64,000 nt of DNA from Bellilinea sp034411135 (GTDB taxonomy: Bacteria; Chloroflexota; Anaerolineae; Anaerolineales; Anaerolineaceae): assembly GCA_034411135.1 (NCBI GenBank), contig DAOUMN010000059.1, positions 28,968 through 92,967 on the forward strand, read 5' to 3'. The position numbers and the translations under genes were made by a program. Each line of letters opens with the position of its first letter. The stretch's first letter is position 1. Positions 49,341-58,532 of this stretch are shown one piece after another. The notes beneath the pieces were generated by a model that worked only from the letters and a program-made list of their open reading frames with translations, did not search any database and had not been told where the DNA came from.

Positions 49341-50327
49341 TCAAAAGGCGGCCAGCTCGCGGATTGCCTGGGTAATTTTTTCCGGGTTGGGCATAAACCA
49401 GTCCTGCATTGGGTGGCTGAAAGGCACACCAGGCACATCCGGTGCGCACAACCGCCGCACCGGCGCATCCAAATCGGTAAAAGCACCGTCCGCAATCGTC
49501 GCGGCAATTTCCGCGCCATACCCGCCGGTCAGGTTATCCTCATGTACAATCAAGGCTTTGCCCGTCTTGCGCACCGAGTTGAGAATCGTTTCCCGATCTA
49601 CCGGGTAGATCGTGCGCAAATCAACCACCTCCACATCAATGCCCTCCGCAGCGGCTTTTTCGGCTGCCTGCAAGGCATAATGGTGCATGATCCCATAAGC
49701 AAACAGGCTCAGATCGCTGCCAGTGCGGCTGACTCGTGCCGGTCCAATGGACACAAGGACCTCCTCGCCCTCCGGCACCTCACCGCGGATCAGACGGTAG
49801 CCCTTTTTGGGCTCCAGGTATATCACCGGGTTCGGGTCGCGCACCGCTGCCTTGAGCAACCCCTTGGCATCATACGGATTGGAGGGAATGACCACCTTCA
49901 AACCGGGTACATGAGCGAAAAACGCCTCCACCGACTGGGAATGATACAGTCCACCGCCAATTCCGCCACCGTATGGAGCGCGAATAACCATCGGCACGGT
50001 AAAATCGCCGTTCGAGCGGTAGCACATCTTGGCTGCCTCGCTGACAATCTGATTGAAGGCGGGGTAGATAAAATCGGCAAACTGAATCTCGCAGATTGGA
50101 CGCATGCCATACAATGCCGCGCCGATGCCGACGCCAACGATCGACAATTCCGCCAGCGGTGAGTCGATTACCCGTTCTTCACCATACTTGTCAAACAGCC
50201 CGACGGTGGCGCGAAAAACGCCGCCACGCTTGCCCACATCCTCACCCACAATGAAGACGCTTTCATCCCGCGCCATTTCCTCGTCCATTGCCTGACGGAT
50301 GGCTTCAACCAGGGTCATTTCAGCCAC
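49341..50327 (-). CDS. 2-oxo-acid dehydrogenase E1 component, beta subunit
   Basis: A 328-residue E1 beta with thiamine-diphosphate binding on the transketolase-like pyrimidine domain: GEDVGKRGGVFRATVGLFDKYG-type start (GEDVGK, TVGL), then EIQFADFIYPAFNQIVSEAAK, VIRAPYGGGIGGGLYHSQSVE and a C-terminal GGYGAEIAA. The start is a GTG at 50327: GAGGAGG stands 6 bases upstream, whereas the ATG at 50318 is 15 bases from it. The gene overlaps E1 alpha by 8 bases. Together with E1 alpha it decarboxylates a 2-oxo acid and loads lipoate on E2. Confidence 0.94.
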   Translation of the reverse strand: MAEMTLVEAIRQAMDEEMARDESVFIVGEDVGKRGGVFRATVGLFDKYGEERVIDSPLAELSIVGVGIGAALYGMRPICEIQFADFIYPAFNQIVSEAAKMCYRSNGDFTVPMVIRAPYGGGIGGGLYHSQSVEAFFAHVPGLKVVIPSNPYDAKGLLKAAVRDPNPVIYLEPKKGYRLIRGEVPEGEEVLVSIGPARVSRTGSDLSLFAYGIMHHYALQAAEKAAAEGIDVEVVDLRTIYPVDRETILNSVRKTGKALIVHEDNLTGGYGAEIAATIADGAFTDLDAPVRRLCAPDVPGVPFSHPMQDWFMPNPEKITQAIRELAAF

Positions 50328-51303
50328 GGCGCACCTCCTCGGCATACACCGGGTATGCCGCCTCTTCCGCAGCCGGGTAAGGCGCCTGTTCGGCATATTG
50401 CACGGCTTCATCCACCATTTTCTTGGCTCTAGCCTCCATTTCCTCCAACTTGGCAACGTCCAGCAGCCCCTGCTTTTCCAGAATGCGCCGGTTGACCAGC
50501 AGCGGGTCACGTTTCTTGTTCTCTTCCACTTCCTCACGTGAGCGGTAGGTGCGGTCGTCATCATCCGAAGAATGGGGGGTAATACGGTACATGCGCGCCT
50601 CGATGAGCGAGGGACCCTTGCCGTTGCGCGCCATCTCGACGGCTTCATGGAACGCCTCGTATACCGCGAACACGTCGGTACCATCCACCGAAATACCTCG
50701 TAAGCCCAATCCACACGCCCGGTCAGCTGCGCTGGGAACCGCCATTTGTTTTTCCTGCGGCACCGAAATGGCATACTGATTGTTTTGCACCAGGAAGATG
50801 ACCGGCAGCTGGTGGATTGCCGCCCAGTTGACCGCCTCATACCACTCACCCTGAGAAGTTGAACCCTCGCCCAGCGTGGTCAGGACCACCTTGTCCTCGC
50901 GGCGCATCTTGATTGCCAGCCCAATTCCCGCTGCGTGCGGGCATTGCGTGGCAACCGGCGCGGAATGACTGACGGCGTTAGCGCGGCGCAAGCCCCAATG
51001 GCTGGGCATTTGCCGCCCGCCGGAGTTGGGTTCTTCGCGTTTGCCCATCAGGCTCATCACAAATTCGCGCGGTTCGTAGCCCAGGCACAACATCAGCGCT
51101 AAGTCACGATAATAGGGTGTCACCCAATCATAGCCGCGTCGCAGCGCGTATGCCGCCCCCACCTGGGCAGCCTCCTGCCCAATCCCGGAGATGTGAAAGG
51201 CAATCCTGCCCTGCCGGTGCAGAACCCAGGCGCGCTCATCCAGCCGCCTGGATAGCAGCATCATCCAGAACATTTCCAGCCGAGTCTCACTGCTTAATTC
51301 CAT
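50320..51303 (-). CDS. 2-oxo-acid dehydrogenase E1 component, alpha subunit
   Basis: A 327-residue E1 alpha. Motifs are RLDERAWVLHRQGRIAFHI, the G-Q-E-A segment ISGIGQEAAQVGAAYAL, and the thiamine-diphosphate motif GEGSTSQGEWYEAVNWAAI...QNNQYAISVP. The phosphorylation-loop region is HSSDDDDRTYRSREE. The arrangement and RYHSSDDD-type loop resemble branched-chain 2-oxo-acid or acetoin/pyruvate dehydrogenases. ATG at 51303 is supported by AAAGGAGGAAA; the frame to 51369 is less likely. It is the first gene of the E1-E2-E3 set. Confidence 0.94.
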   Translation of the reverse strand: MELSSETRLEMFWMMLLSRRLDERAWVLHRQGRIAFHISGIGQEAAQVGAAYALRRGYDWVTPYYRDLALMLCLGYEPREFVMSLMGKREEPNSGGRQMPSHWGLRRANAVSHSAPVATQCPHAAGIGLAIKMRREDKVVLTTLGEGSTSQGEWYEAVNWAAIHQLPVIFLVQNNQYAISVPQEKQMAVPSAADRACGLGLRGISVDGTDVFAVYEAFHEAVEMARNGKGPSLIEARMYRITPHSSDDDDRTYRSREEVEENKKRDPLLVNRRILEKQGLLDVAKLEEMEARAKKMVDEAVQYAEQAPYPAAEEAAYPVYAEEVRRG

Positions 51304-51395
51304 GCGTGTTTTCCTCCTTTGGCTAAAAAAAACGACGGTTGCCCCCGATTCGCTCGACAGCCCGTTCAAATTTTAATCACATTGCTTTCACCTTT

Positions 51396-52742
51396 TCAGG
51401 AGACTGCCTTGAGCAAGCCCATGGCTTCCAACATTTCCTGATTGGAAGCAAACTTGAAATCCTCCAGCCCTTCGGCGCGCATACGTTCCTGTTCGGCAGT
51501 TTCCAGCAGTGCCAACGATTCGCGTGTGACCACCGGATGGGGTAATTCCATCAGCCGCTTGCGCAGACGTTCCACCGTACCCAAGTCAGCCGCCGGCAGA
51601 TCGTTCAGGTACTGTAGAACCGCCCTCGCACCGTTAACGCCGTCCTTGCGCGCCACACCCACCAGCCCGCTGGAAGCCTTGCGCGACCAGCCCGCCACGA
51701 ATACGCCCGGGATGGGCTCATTGCGATCACTATCGTATGCCTCGTACGATTCACCCTCGATTGGGAAGCGTGGCTGCGGGTTTTTATCGAAGGCAAAATG
51801 ATGCACGGGCAGCCCCAGGTTTTCATCCACCCGGTCGCCAATGGCAAAAATCACCGTATCCACGTCGAAAATCTGGCTTATCCCCAGGCTGCGTGCCTTG
51901 ACCTCGCCGCCTTCCAGCACCAGGTCATTTTCCTCCACTTCCAGCCCGCTGACCCGCCCGTTGCCATCGTCCAATATGCGTCGCGGTGAGGACAGAAAGC
52001 GGATCCAAAACAGGGTGTGCGACTGCATCCACACTCCGCGCAAAGCTGCCGAATGAATGAAGTCCTTGGCAACTTCGGGATGCTGACCTAAGGAGCGCAT
52101 CACCTTTGCCACCCGGTCAATCTCGCGGTCATAGGCTGCCAGGTCTAGATTTGCCACCACAGCTTCCAATTCCTTGCGGTCGAACTTGATCTCCGCCGGT
52201 CCGCGCCTGGCAAAAGCAACCACTTCATCCACTGTGCGCTCCGAAATCAGGTAGCGGGCAATATCCATCATCACATTGCCGACCCCAATAATCGCCACCC
52301 GTCTGCCAATTTCCAGCTCGTATTCGCTGTAAGGAGGCAACTTGTTGTAGTGGTATACCACATCTTTGGCATGATACACGCCTTTCAAATGCTCACCGGG
52401 CAACCCCAGCCACTTGGTACCCTGCGCTCCGGCAGTGACCAGAATTGCCTGGAAACCCATTGCGCGCAATTCTTCCAGGCGGATATCCCCCTGTCTGCCA
52501 ACCAGTACGTTGCCAAAATAATCTACTCCCGGCGTCGCCAGGATTTGCTGAAATTGCGCCCGCAGACCGGACTTCATTTTGATTTTGTCCGGGTAAATTC
52601 CGTATTCCGCCAACCCACCCGGTTTGATATCCCGATTGAATAAAACGACCCGCACTCCCTGATTTGCCAGTTCGCGGGCGGCGAAGAGCCCAGCCGGTCC
52701 TGCCCCAACAATCGCCACCACATGGTGAAAAGATGGATGCAT
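51396..52742 (-). CDS. FAD-dependent NAD(P) oxidoreductase, adrenodoxin/glutamate-synthase-like
   Basis: A 448-residue flavoprotein with FAD motif VAIVGAGPAGLFAARELANQ and NAD(P) motif VAIIGVGNVMMDIARYL. The layout resembles ferredoxin-NADP reductase FprA/adrenodoxin reductase and glutamate-synthase small chain: GLAEYGIYPDKIKMKSGLRA, then GAQGTKWLGLPGE, VVAFARRGPAEIKFDRKELE and FVAGWSRKASSGLVGVARKDG. It may supply electrons to a ferredoxin. It sits 92 bases upstream of E1 alpha on the same strand; a shared transcript is possible. Confidence 0.85.
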   Translation of the reverse strand: MHPSFHHVVAIVGAGPAGLFAARELANQGVRVVLFNRDIKPGGLAEYGIYPDKIKMKSGLRAQFQQILATPGVDYFGNVLVGRQGDIRLEELRAMGFQAILVTAGAQGTKWLGLPGEHLKGVYHAKDVVYHYNKLPPYSEYELEIGRRVAIIGVGNVMMDIARYLISERTVDEVVAFARRGPAEIKFDRKELEAVVANLDLAAYDREIDRVAKVMRSLGQHPEVAKDFIHSAALRGVWMQSHTLFWIRFLSSPRRILDDGNGRVSGLEVEENDLVLEGGEVKARSLGISQIFDVDTVIFAIGDRVDENLGLPVHHFAFDKNPQPRFPIEGESYEAYDSDRNEPIPGVFVAGWSRKASSGLVGVARKDGVNGARAVLQYLNDLPAADLGTVERLRKRLMELPHPVVTRESLALLETAEQERMRAEGLEDFKFASNQEMLEAMGLLKAVS

Positions 52743-52864
52743 CAGTACAACCTTTGTACCTTTATTGAAGATGACCTGCTGCGGTAATTATACCCTGATT
52801 TATCAGATACTTTTTTCAGCCTGTGCTATATTGGTATTGGAAGCACTTACAGGAGTATCCCCGT

Positions 52865-53524
52865 ATGAATGCAAGTGAACCCAGTCCACCCGCATCCGGA
52901 CAACATCGCACTTACCGCCTTCGTCCCGGCTTATTGTTGCCCCCCTTTTGGACAATTACCGGCATCTTATCCTTAATCGTTAATGCGGTATTGATTGCCG
53001 TGTTGATCAGCCTGGGTAGCCAGCTGTTTACCCTCAAACAAATCGTATCCGGGCAGTTGATCGAAGGGCTATATCAGAACTTCGTTTTGATGGATCAAGC
53101 CCATATTCGCACTGTCATCCCGGTGCGCAACCAGACCGTGCGCGCCAATTTTACCCTGCAGATACAGACTCCCACCACCGTGCGGCTTTCACAGGACACC
53201 CTGCTTTCCAACGCTCAGGTACTGCGCCTGAATACCGGCGGCTTGACCATCTACAATGCCCCAGCAGATATTGTTCTCAAAGCCGGCACCGAACTGCCCA
53301 TTCTGCTCGAATTGGAGGTGCCGGTTGATCAGGAAATCCCGGTCAATCTGGATGTCCATGTTGATATTCCCCTGAAAGACACCGACCTGCACCAGCCATT
53401 TACCGGTTTACAACAAGTGCTCGTGCCCTACCGGGAAATGCTGGCGGAAACGCCCAATTCCTGGGCAGAAGCATTGTGCGGAGCACCACCCTCGCCCGCC
53501 TGTTTATGGTTGTTTGGAGAATAA
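52865..53524 (+). CDS. Membrane-anchored protein of unknown function
   Basis: A 219-residue protein with one membrane helix near residues 26-52 (ITGILSLIVNAVLIAVLISL). The rest is extracytoplasmic and mainly beta: IRTVIPVRNQTVRANFTLQIQ and VPVDQEIPVNLDVHVDIPL. No known domain was recognised. It starts after AGGAGTAT and heads a six-gene operon (this gene, two M16 peptidases, acpS, a phosphoesterase and a DUF4032-like protein). It may be a partner of the neighbouring peptidases; this is inference. Confidence 0.75.
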   Translation: MNASEPSPPASGQHRTYRLRPGLLLPPFWTITGILSLIVNAVLIAVLISLGSQLFTLKQIVSGQLIEGLYQNFVLMDQAHIRTVIPVRNQTVRANFTLQIQTPTTVRLSQDTLLSNAQVLRLNTGGLTIYNAPADIVLKAGTELPILLELEVPVDQEIPVNLDVHVDIPLKDTDLHQPFTGLQQVLVPYREMLAETPNSWAEALCGAPPSPACLWLFGE

Positions 53525-53539
53525 GAGCGGACCAATGCC

Positions 53540-54832
53540 ATGAGCGATGATATTCTGCGCGCAACACTGCCCAACGGCTTGACCCTTCATCTCAAAGAAA
53601 TGCATACCGCCCCCATTATCAGCCATTGGGTCTGGTATCGTGTTGGCTCACGGTTCGAAAAAACGGGACAGCGTGGTGTATCCCATTGGGTCGAACACAT
53701 GCAATTCAAGGGCACGCGCCGCTACCCAATGGGCAGGCTGGATAAAGCCATTGCCCGCACCGGCGGCACCTGGAATGCCTTTACCCACATGGATTGGACC
53801 ACCTACTTCGAGACGCTGCCGTCCAACCACATCCGCCTTGCGCTGGATCTGGAATCGGACCGGATGGTCAACAGCCTGTTCGACCCGGATGAGGTCGAAT
53901 CCGAGCGCACCGTCATCCTCTCCGAATTATCCGGCAACCTGAACGAACCGCTGTTCCTGCTCGGCGATGCCGTGCAAAAAGCCGCTTTCGATGAACATCC
54001 CTATCGCAACGAGGTCATCGGCACGCCCGAAGACTTGCAAGCCATGCGCCGCGATGACCTGTACCAACATTACCGCCGTTACTATCATCCCGGTAACACG
54101 CTCATAGCCCTGGCGGGCGATTTCGATGCCCAAACCATGCTGGACATGCTGACCGAGGCTTATGCCAGTCTGCCGGCGGGTTTGCCAGCCAGCAACCCAA
54201 CCCGCCCCGAAGCCCCACTGCGCGAGGAGCGTCGCGTTGCGGTGAGTGGTCCCGGCGAAACCACCTACTTGCAGCTGGCTTATCGCGCTCCGGCTGCCGC
54301 CCACCCAGACTTCTTCGCCCTGACTGTGCTTGACTCGCTGCTTGCCGGTCCAACCAGCCTGAACATGTTTGGCGGCGGGGGAATTTCCAACAAAACCAGC
54401 CGGTTGTACCGCGCATTGATCGAAAAGGAACTGGCTGTCGGGCTGGCGGGCGGTCTGCAAGCCACCTGCGACCCGTTCATCTACGACATCACCATCACCT
54501 TGCGCCCGGAGACTACCCCCGACGCGTTGTTGCGTGTGTTGGACGACGAAATCAAACGCCTGCAAGACCATCTGGTCACCGAGGCGGAGATTCAACGCGC
54601 TGCCAAGCAGGCACGCGCCATGTTTGCCTACGGCAGCGAGAATATCACCAACCAGGCTTTCTGGTTGGGCTTTGCCGAGATGTTCGCTGCTTACGATTGG
54701 TTCAGCAACTACCTGACCCGCCTCGAACAGATCACCCCGCTGGATGTTCAACGGGTTGCCCGCGATTGGCTGCAACCCAACCAGCGCGTTGTCGGTGTGT
54801 TTTATCCTCATCCTGCGGACATTCATCCATGA
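53540..54832 (+). CDS. M16-family zinc peptidase, catalytic subunit
   Basis: A 430-residue M16 peptidase. The inverted zinc motif is present in SHWVEHMQFKGT (H-x-x-E-H) and the second Glu ligand is about 75 residues on, in the ESERTVILSELSG segment. A C-terminal M16_C domain begins near residue 175 (HPGNTLIALAGDFD). It degrades or processes small unfolded peptides. Its stop overlaps the next M16 gene by 4 bases, so the two are co-translated and likely form a heterodimer such as those of mitochondrial processing peptidase. Confidence 0.92.
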   Translation: MSDDILRATLPNGLTLHLKEMHTAPIISHWVWYRVGSRFEKTGQRGVSHWVEHMQFKGTRRYPMGRLDKAIARTGGTWNAFTHMDWTTYFETLPSNHIRLALDLESDRMVNSLFDPDEVESERTVILSELSGNLNEPLFLLGDAVQKAAFDEHPYRNEVIGTPEDLQAMRRDDLYQHYRRYYHPGNTLIALAGDFDAQTMLDMLTEAYASLPAGLPASNPTRPEAPLREERRVAVSGPGETTYLQLAYRAPAAAHPDFFALTVLDSLLAGPTSLNMFGGGGISNKTSRLYRALIEKELAVGLAGGLQATCDPFIYDITITLRPETTPDALLRVLDDEIKRLQDHLVTEAEIQRAAKQARAMFAYGSENITNQAFWLGFAEMFAAYDWFSNYLTRLEQITPLDVQRVARDWLQPNQRVVGVFYPHPADIHP

Positions 54833-56121
54833 CCATCTCTGCTGCGAGTAACCTGCACGCCCTGCCCGGCGCGGACGATATTACCCGCGTAGAAACTGCC
54901 AACGGGATCACCGTATTGGTGCGCTGCAACCCGTTCAGCCCATCGGTCGTGGTCAGCGGCTATCTTCCAGCCGGAAGCCAGTTCGACCCACCGGAAAAAT
55001 TAGGGCTGGCGCACCTCACCTCGCTTGGCTTAATGCGCGGCAGCGCCCGGCGTAGCTTTCAGCAGATATTCGATGATCTCGAAACTGCTGGCGCAAGCCT
55101 GGGTTTCAGCGCCAGTGTGCACAACGTCAGTTTTGGCGGGCGCAGCCTGGCGGAAGACATACCCCTGCTACTCGATTTGCTCAGCGAAGTGCTCATCCAG
55201 CCAACCTTCCCCGATGATCAGATCAACCGCCTGCGCGCCCAGCATCTGACCAGTCTGGCGATTCGCGCCCAGGACACCAGCGAGATGGCATCCCTCGTTT
55301 TTGATGAGACCTTGTTTGCCGGGCATCCTTACGCTCTGCCGGAAGAAGGCTATACGCATACCATCCAGAATATCACCCGTGACGACCTGGAGCGCTTTCA
55401 CCGTCAGGTGTACACCCCACGCGGAATGGTCATAGCTGTGGTTGGCGCCGTCTCCCCGCCGGAGATTATTGCTCAAATCGAGCAACGCCTGGCGGGCTGG
55501 CAACCGCAGGTCACCGCTTCCGCTCGAATTTTCCCGCCGGTGCAGCCCCCGCCCGAACCCATCCGCCGCCACATTTCCATTGGCGGTAAAATGCAGACCG
55601 ACCTGGTGTTGGGCACACTCGGACCCCGCCGCGGTGATCCAGATTTCTTTGCCGCCGCCCTGGGCAATAATATCCTTGGTCAATTGGGTATGATGGGGCG
55701 CATCGGCGAGATCGTCCGCGAACAGAATGGGCTGGCATATTATGCCGCTGCCAACCTGGTGGCTTCCTACGCCGCCGGCTCGTGGGAGATTTCTGCTGGT
55801 GTCGAGCCGCCCAACCTGGAACAGGTCATCGACTTGATGCTGACTGAAATCCAGCGCTTCACCCGCGAAACGGTCAGCCGTGAAGAAATGGAAGACAGCA
55901 AAGCCAACTTGGTCGGTCGCTTGCCGCTGGCATTGCAATCGAATGCCGGAGTAGCCGGCGCTCTGATCAATATCGAGCGTTTTCAACTCGGACTGGATTA
56001 TTACCGTCAATACCCTGCGCTCATCCAGAAGGTTACCCGCGAGGAGGTTCTCGAAACTGCCCGCCGCTTTTTGGGATTGGAAAGAATGGTCATCGTTAGC
56101 GCCGGACCGGATGGAGATTGA
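54829..56121 (+). CDS. M16-family peptidase, non-catalytic partner subunit
   Basis: A 430-residue M16-fold protein. At the place of the zinc motif it reads LGLAHLTSLGLMRGS, so the HxxEH ligands are lost (only one His remains). The C-terminal half keeps the M16_C pattern and the R-Y type region (LAYYAAANLVASYAAGSWEI; GLDYYRQYP). It should bind substrate and activate the upstream subunit, as in paired M16B enzymes. It starts with an ATG inside the stop of that gene. Confidence 0.9.
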   Translation: MTISAASNLHALPGADDITRVETANGITVLVRCNPFSPSVVVSGYLPAGSQFDPPEKLGLAHLTSLGLMRGSARRSFQQIFDDLETAGASLGFSASVHNVSFGGRSLAEDIPLLLDLLSEVLIQPTFPDDQINRLRAQHLTSLAIRAQDTSEMASLVFDETLFAGHPYALPEEGYTHTIQNITRDDLERFHRQVYTPRGMVIAVVGAVSPPEIIAQIEQRLAGWQPQVTASARIFPPVQPPPEPIRRHISIGGKMQTDLVLGTLGPRRGDPDFFAAALGNNILGQLGMMGRIGEIVREQNGLAYYAAANLVASYAAGSWEISAGVEPPNLEQVIDLMLTEIQRFTRETVSREEMEDSKANLVGRLPLALQSNAGVAGALINIERFQLGLDYYRQYPALIQKVTREEVLETARRFLGLERMVIVSAGPDGD

Positions 56122-56127
56122 ACAGGG

Positions 56128-56550
56128 ATGATTCTGCGCAGTGGTGTCGATATGGTTGAAATCGAGCGGTTTGAATCGGTCAAACCTTCGATTCGTGAGC
56201 GCTTTTTGAAGCGCGTTTTCACATCGGCTGAGCTGGCAGAATCCGGTAACCAGTACGACTATCTCGGCGGGCGTTTTGCGGTCAAAGAGGCCGTCTCCAA
56301 AGCACTTGGCACCGGTATAGGCTTCGTGCGCTGGCAGGACATCGAGTGCCTGGATGGGCAGCGGGGGGAACCCGTGCTATACTTACACGGAAACGCTGCC
56401 AGGATTGCCAGATATTTGGGATTGGAGTATTGGTCGGTCAGCATTACCCACACAAAAACTCACGCCATAGCAATGGCAGTCGCCCTGGGCAGCGTTAATG
56501 AACGTCCTTTTCCCGAAAGGGATAAAGACGCTGACACCGGGCAGGAATGA
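56128..56550 (+). CDS. acpS: Holo-[acyl-carrier-protein] synthase
   Basis: A 140-residue 4'-phosphopantetheinyl transferase that activates acyl carrier protein. Landmarks are RSGVDMVEIERFE near the start, RFLKRVFTSAEL, and the magnesium-binding helix GRFAVKEAVSKALGTGIG. The C-terminal strand VSITHTKTHAIAMAVAL is typical. It starts 6 bases after the M16 subunit and overlaps the phosphoesterase by 4 bases. The tail after residue 120 (NERPFPERDKDADTGQE) is longer than usual. Confidence 0.95.
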   Translation: MILRSGVDMVEIERFESVKPSIRERFLKRVFTSAELAESGNQYDYLGGRFAVKEAVSKALGTGIGFVRWQDIECLDGQRGEPVLYLHGNAARIARYLGLEYWSVSITHTKTHAIAMAVALGSVNERPFPERDKDADTGQE

Positions 56551-57236
56551 ACATCCTAGCAATTAGTGATATCGAACTGGGATTTATTTACAACGTTCAG
56601 ATCGCCCAGCGTTTCAGGAACGTCGATCTGGTAATTAGTTGTGGCGACCTGCCTTACTACTACCTTGAATTTATCATCAGTATGCTCGACCGCCCGCTGT
56701 ATTATGTGCGCGGCAACCATGCCAGCAAGGTGGAAATCACTACCGCTGGCGAACGTTCGTCGCCCTGGGGAGCATTGGATCTTCACCGCCGCCACCGCCG
56801 AACTCCGCAGGGATTACTGCTGGCAGGAATCGAGGGTAGTGTGCGCTACAATTATGGACCACACCAATATTCTCAGGCTCAAATGTGGTTGATGGTACTG
56901 GGGCTGGTGCCGGGATTAGTGTATAACCGCCTGCGCTACGGCCGTTTTCTAGACATTTTCGTCACCCATGCACCGCCATGGGGTATACACGATATGGATG
57001 ATCTCCCCCACCAGGGAATCAAAGCCTTTCGCTGGTTGCTGCGGGTCTTTCGCCCCGCGTACCATTTGCACGGGCACATCCATGTCTATCGCAACGATAC
57101 CCGTATCGAAACCCGGTTTGCCGATACCACGGTATTGAATTGTTTTGGATACCGAGAAATTGCCTTCAATCCTGAATCAATGGCAAAGAGCCTTCCAGAG
57201 GTGCAATCGCCTATGGAGCGGAGATATAAAGCATGA
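56547..57236 (+). CDS. Calcineurin-like metallophosphoesterase
   Basis: A 229-residue metallophosphoesterase. Metal-binding motifs are LAISDIELGF (the usual D.H is D.E here), SCGDLPYYY (GD), VRGNHA (GNH), FVTHAPPWG (H) and HGHIHVY (GHxH). Because the first motif reads D.E instead of D.H, metal preference may differ. It is related to DUF-type phosphoesterases seen next to acpS. It is translationally coupled to acpS and to the next gene, both by ATGA overlaps. Substrate is unknown. Confidence 0.88.
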   Translation: MNILAISDIELGFIYNVQIAQRFRNVDLVISCGDLPYYYLEFIISMLDRPLYYVRGNHASKVEITTAGERSSPWGALDLHRRHRRTPQGLLLAGIEGSVRYNYGPHQYSQAQMWLMVLGLVPGLVYNRLRYGRFLDIFVTHAPPWGIHDMDDLPHQGIKAFRWLLRVFRPAYHLHGHIHVYRNDTRIETRFADTTVLNCFGYREIAFNPESMAKSLPEVQSPMERRYKA

Positions 57237-58261
57237 CCAATCCGATTAATTCTTCATTTTTTGAGAAAATTGCCCAGGAAGATTTCGAACTAGCCCTGCG
57301 CAAGGGCTTTTGGCGATCCGTGTTGGGCTGGTTCAACAAGGCTCCTAATCAATTGCTTGCGTTCGATGAAGTCCGTAAATACCTGCCCCTTAAAGGGCAG
57401 TACGATCTTGGCGTGCGGCAAATTCCGATTGATAAAATTGTAGGCAGCGTGGGTCGCTATAATGACTTCGACCGCGCCTTCCTTCCCCGCCACCGCATGA
57501 CCCGCAGCCGCTGGATCAGCATTGATGTGGCAAAAATGAAAGAGGTTGAACTACCACCCATTGAAGTGTACAAAATTGGCGAGGTGTACTTTGTCAAGGA
57601 TGGCAACCACCGCGTTTCGGTTGCCAGGGAAAAAGGACAAAAATTTATCGACGCGTACATCACCGAAGTGGTTACGGATGTGCCCATTGATGAACACACA
57701 GATATCGACCGCCTGATTCGGCTGCAGGAACGAGCTGAGTTTTTCCGCACAACCCGGTTGAATGAAATCCGACCGGAGTCTGCCATTGAATTGAGCCTGC
57801 CCGGGCAATATCCCAAACTGCTGGAACACATCAATGTTCACCGTTGGTATATGGGTGAAAAACGCCAGGCTGAAGTACCCTTCGAGGAGGCAGTGGCTGC
57901 CTGGTATGATGAGGTGTATTCTCCGCTGATCAAAGTCATTCACGAGCAAGGAATATGCAAAGAATTCCCCAACCGAACTGCGGCAGATTTGTACATCTGG
58001 ATCATTGAACACCTGTATTACCTGCGCGAAGAATTTCGTCAGGAGATCAATCTTGAGCAGGCAGCACGCAGTTTCAAGGAAGGTTTTTCACCCAATCCAT
58101 TGCGCAAGATGCTTAATTTATTCCGAAAACTGGCGTCGCGGGTGACGGAAGGGCTGGAAGATGCCGCCGACCTGGAATTGGGCATCCTGCCAGAGGATAT
58201 GATGATCGATGCGGATGTAAAACAACCACCCAAGCCGGAAGATCAGGTAGATAACGATTGA
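57233..58261 (+). CDS. DUF4032-like protein with ParB/sulfiredoxin-type nucleotide loop
   Basis: A 342-residue protein. Its middle has VGSVGRYNDFDRAF and then the segment VYFVKDGNHRVSVAREKG, resembling the GNHR loop of ParB/sulfiredoxin folds, which bind nucleotide. The rest is helical (AVAAWYDEVYSPLIKVIHE; DLYIWIIEHLYYLREEF). It ends with an acidic tail. I match it loosely to DUF4032-type proteins; the catalytic role is unknown. It is the last gene of the operon, and its final 19 bases overlap the convergent 89-residue protein. Confidence 0.72.
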   Translation: MTNPINSSFFEKIAQEDFELALRKGFWRSVLGWFNKAPNQLLAFDEVRKYLPLKGQYDLGVRQIPIDKIVGSVGRYNDFDRAFLPRHRMTRSRWISIDVAKMKEVELPPIEVYKIGEVYFVKDGNHRVSVAREKGQKFIDAYITEVVTDVPIDEHTDIDRLIRLQERAEFFRTTRLNEIRPESAIELSLPGQYPKLLEHINVHRWYMGEKRQAEVPFEEAVAAWYDEVYSPLIKVIHEQGICKEFPNRTAADLYIWIIEHLYYLREEFRQEINLEQAARSFKEGFSPNPLRKMLNLFRKLASRVTEGLEDAADLELGILPEDMMIDADVKQPPKPEDQVDND

Positions 58262-58512
58262 ACACTGTGCTCTTGTACACCCAGCCAAAAATGATTCGGT
58301 AAAATCCGCCGGTTTGGCTTGATCACGATGCCGTTCCGTGTAAGCGTTTCTTGGGGTGTTTTCTCACCATCCGCTGGGGTCATACTTGGGTGGACATAAC
58401 ACAAATTGGGGTGTACGCCATATTTCTTTTCATAATACTCGGCAGCGCGCTTGATTTTGGTCGCCAGATCGACTTTTTGATCGTTATCAAACCAAAGCAT
58501 TCCGATGTTCAT
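58243..58512 (-). CDS. Small protein of unknown function paired with an FtsK-like pseudo-ATPase
   Basis: An 89-residue protein beginning MNIGMLWFDNDQKVDLATKI, with a Tyr/Lys-rich helix (RAAEYYEKKYGVHPN), then LCYVHPSMTPADG and a C-terminal VIKPNRRILPNHFWLGVQE. No known domain was recognised. The ATG at 58512 follows GGGAGATGGGAAG; a longer frame begins with TTG at 58536 inside the upstream gene. The stop codon lies inside the end of the convergent DUF4032-like gene. It is 21 bases downstream of the FtsK-like gene, so the two are co-expressed from a strong promoter. Confidence 0.72.
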   Translation of the reverse strand: MNIGMLWFDNDQKVDLATKIKRAAEYYEKKYGVHPNLCYVHPSMTPADGEKTPQETLTRNGIVIKPNRRILPNHFWLGVQEHSVQSLST

Positions 58513-58532
58513 CTTCCCATCTCCCAAAAGAA

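Noticed and set aside
49341..50849. E1 beta as a 502-residue protein starting at 50849
   Set aside because: The first ~170 residues are a frame-shifted reading of E1 alpha; the real start is GTG at 50327 with GAGGAGG 6 bases upstream.
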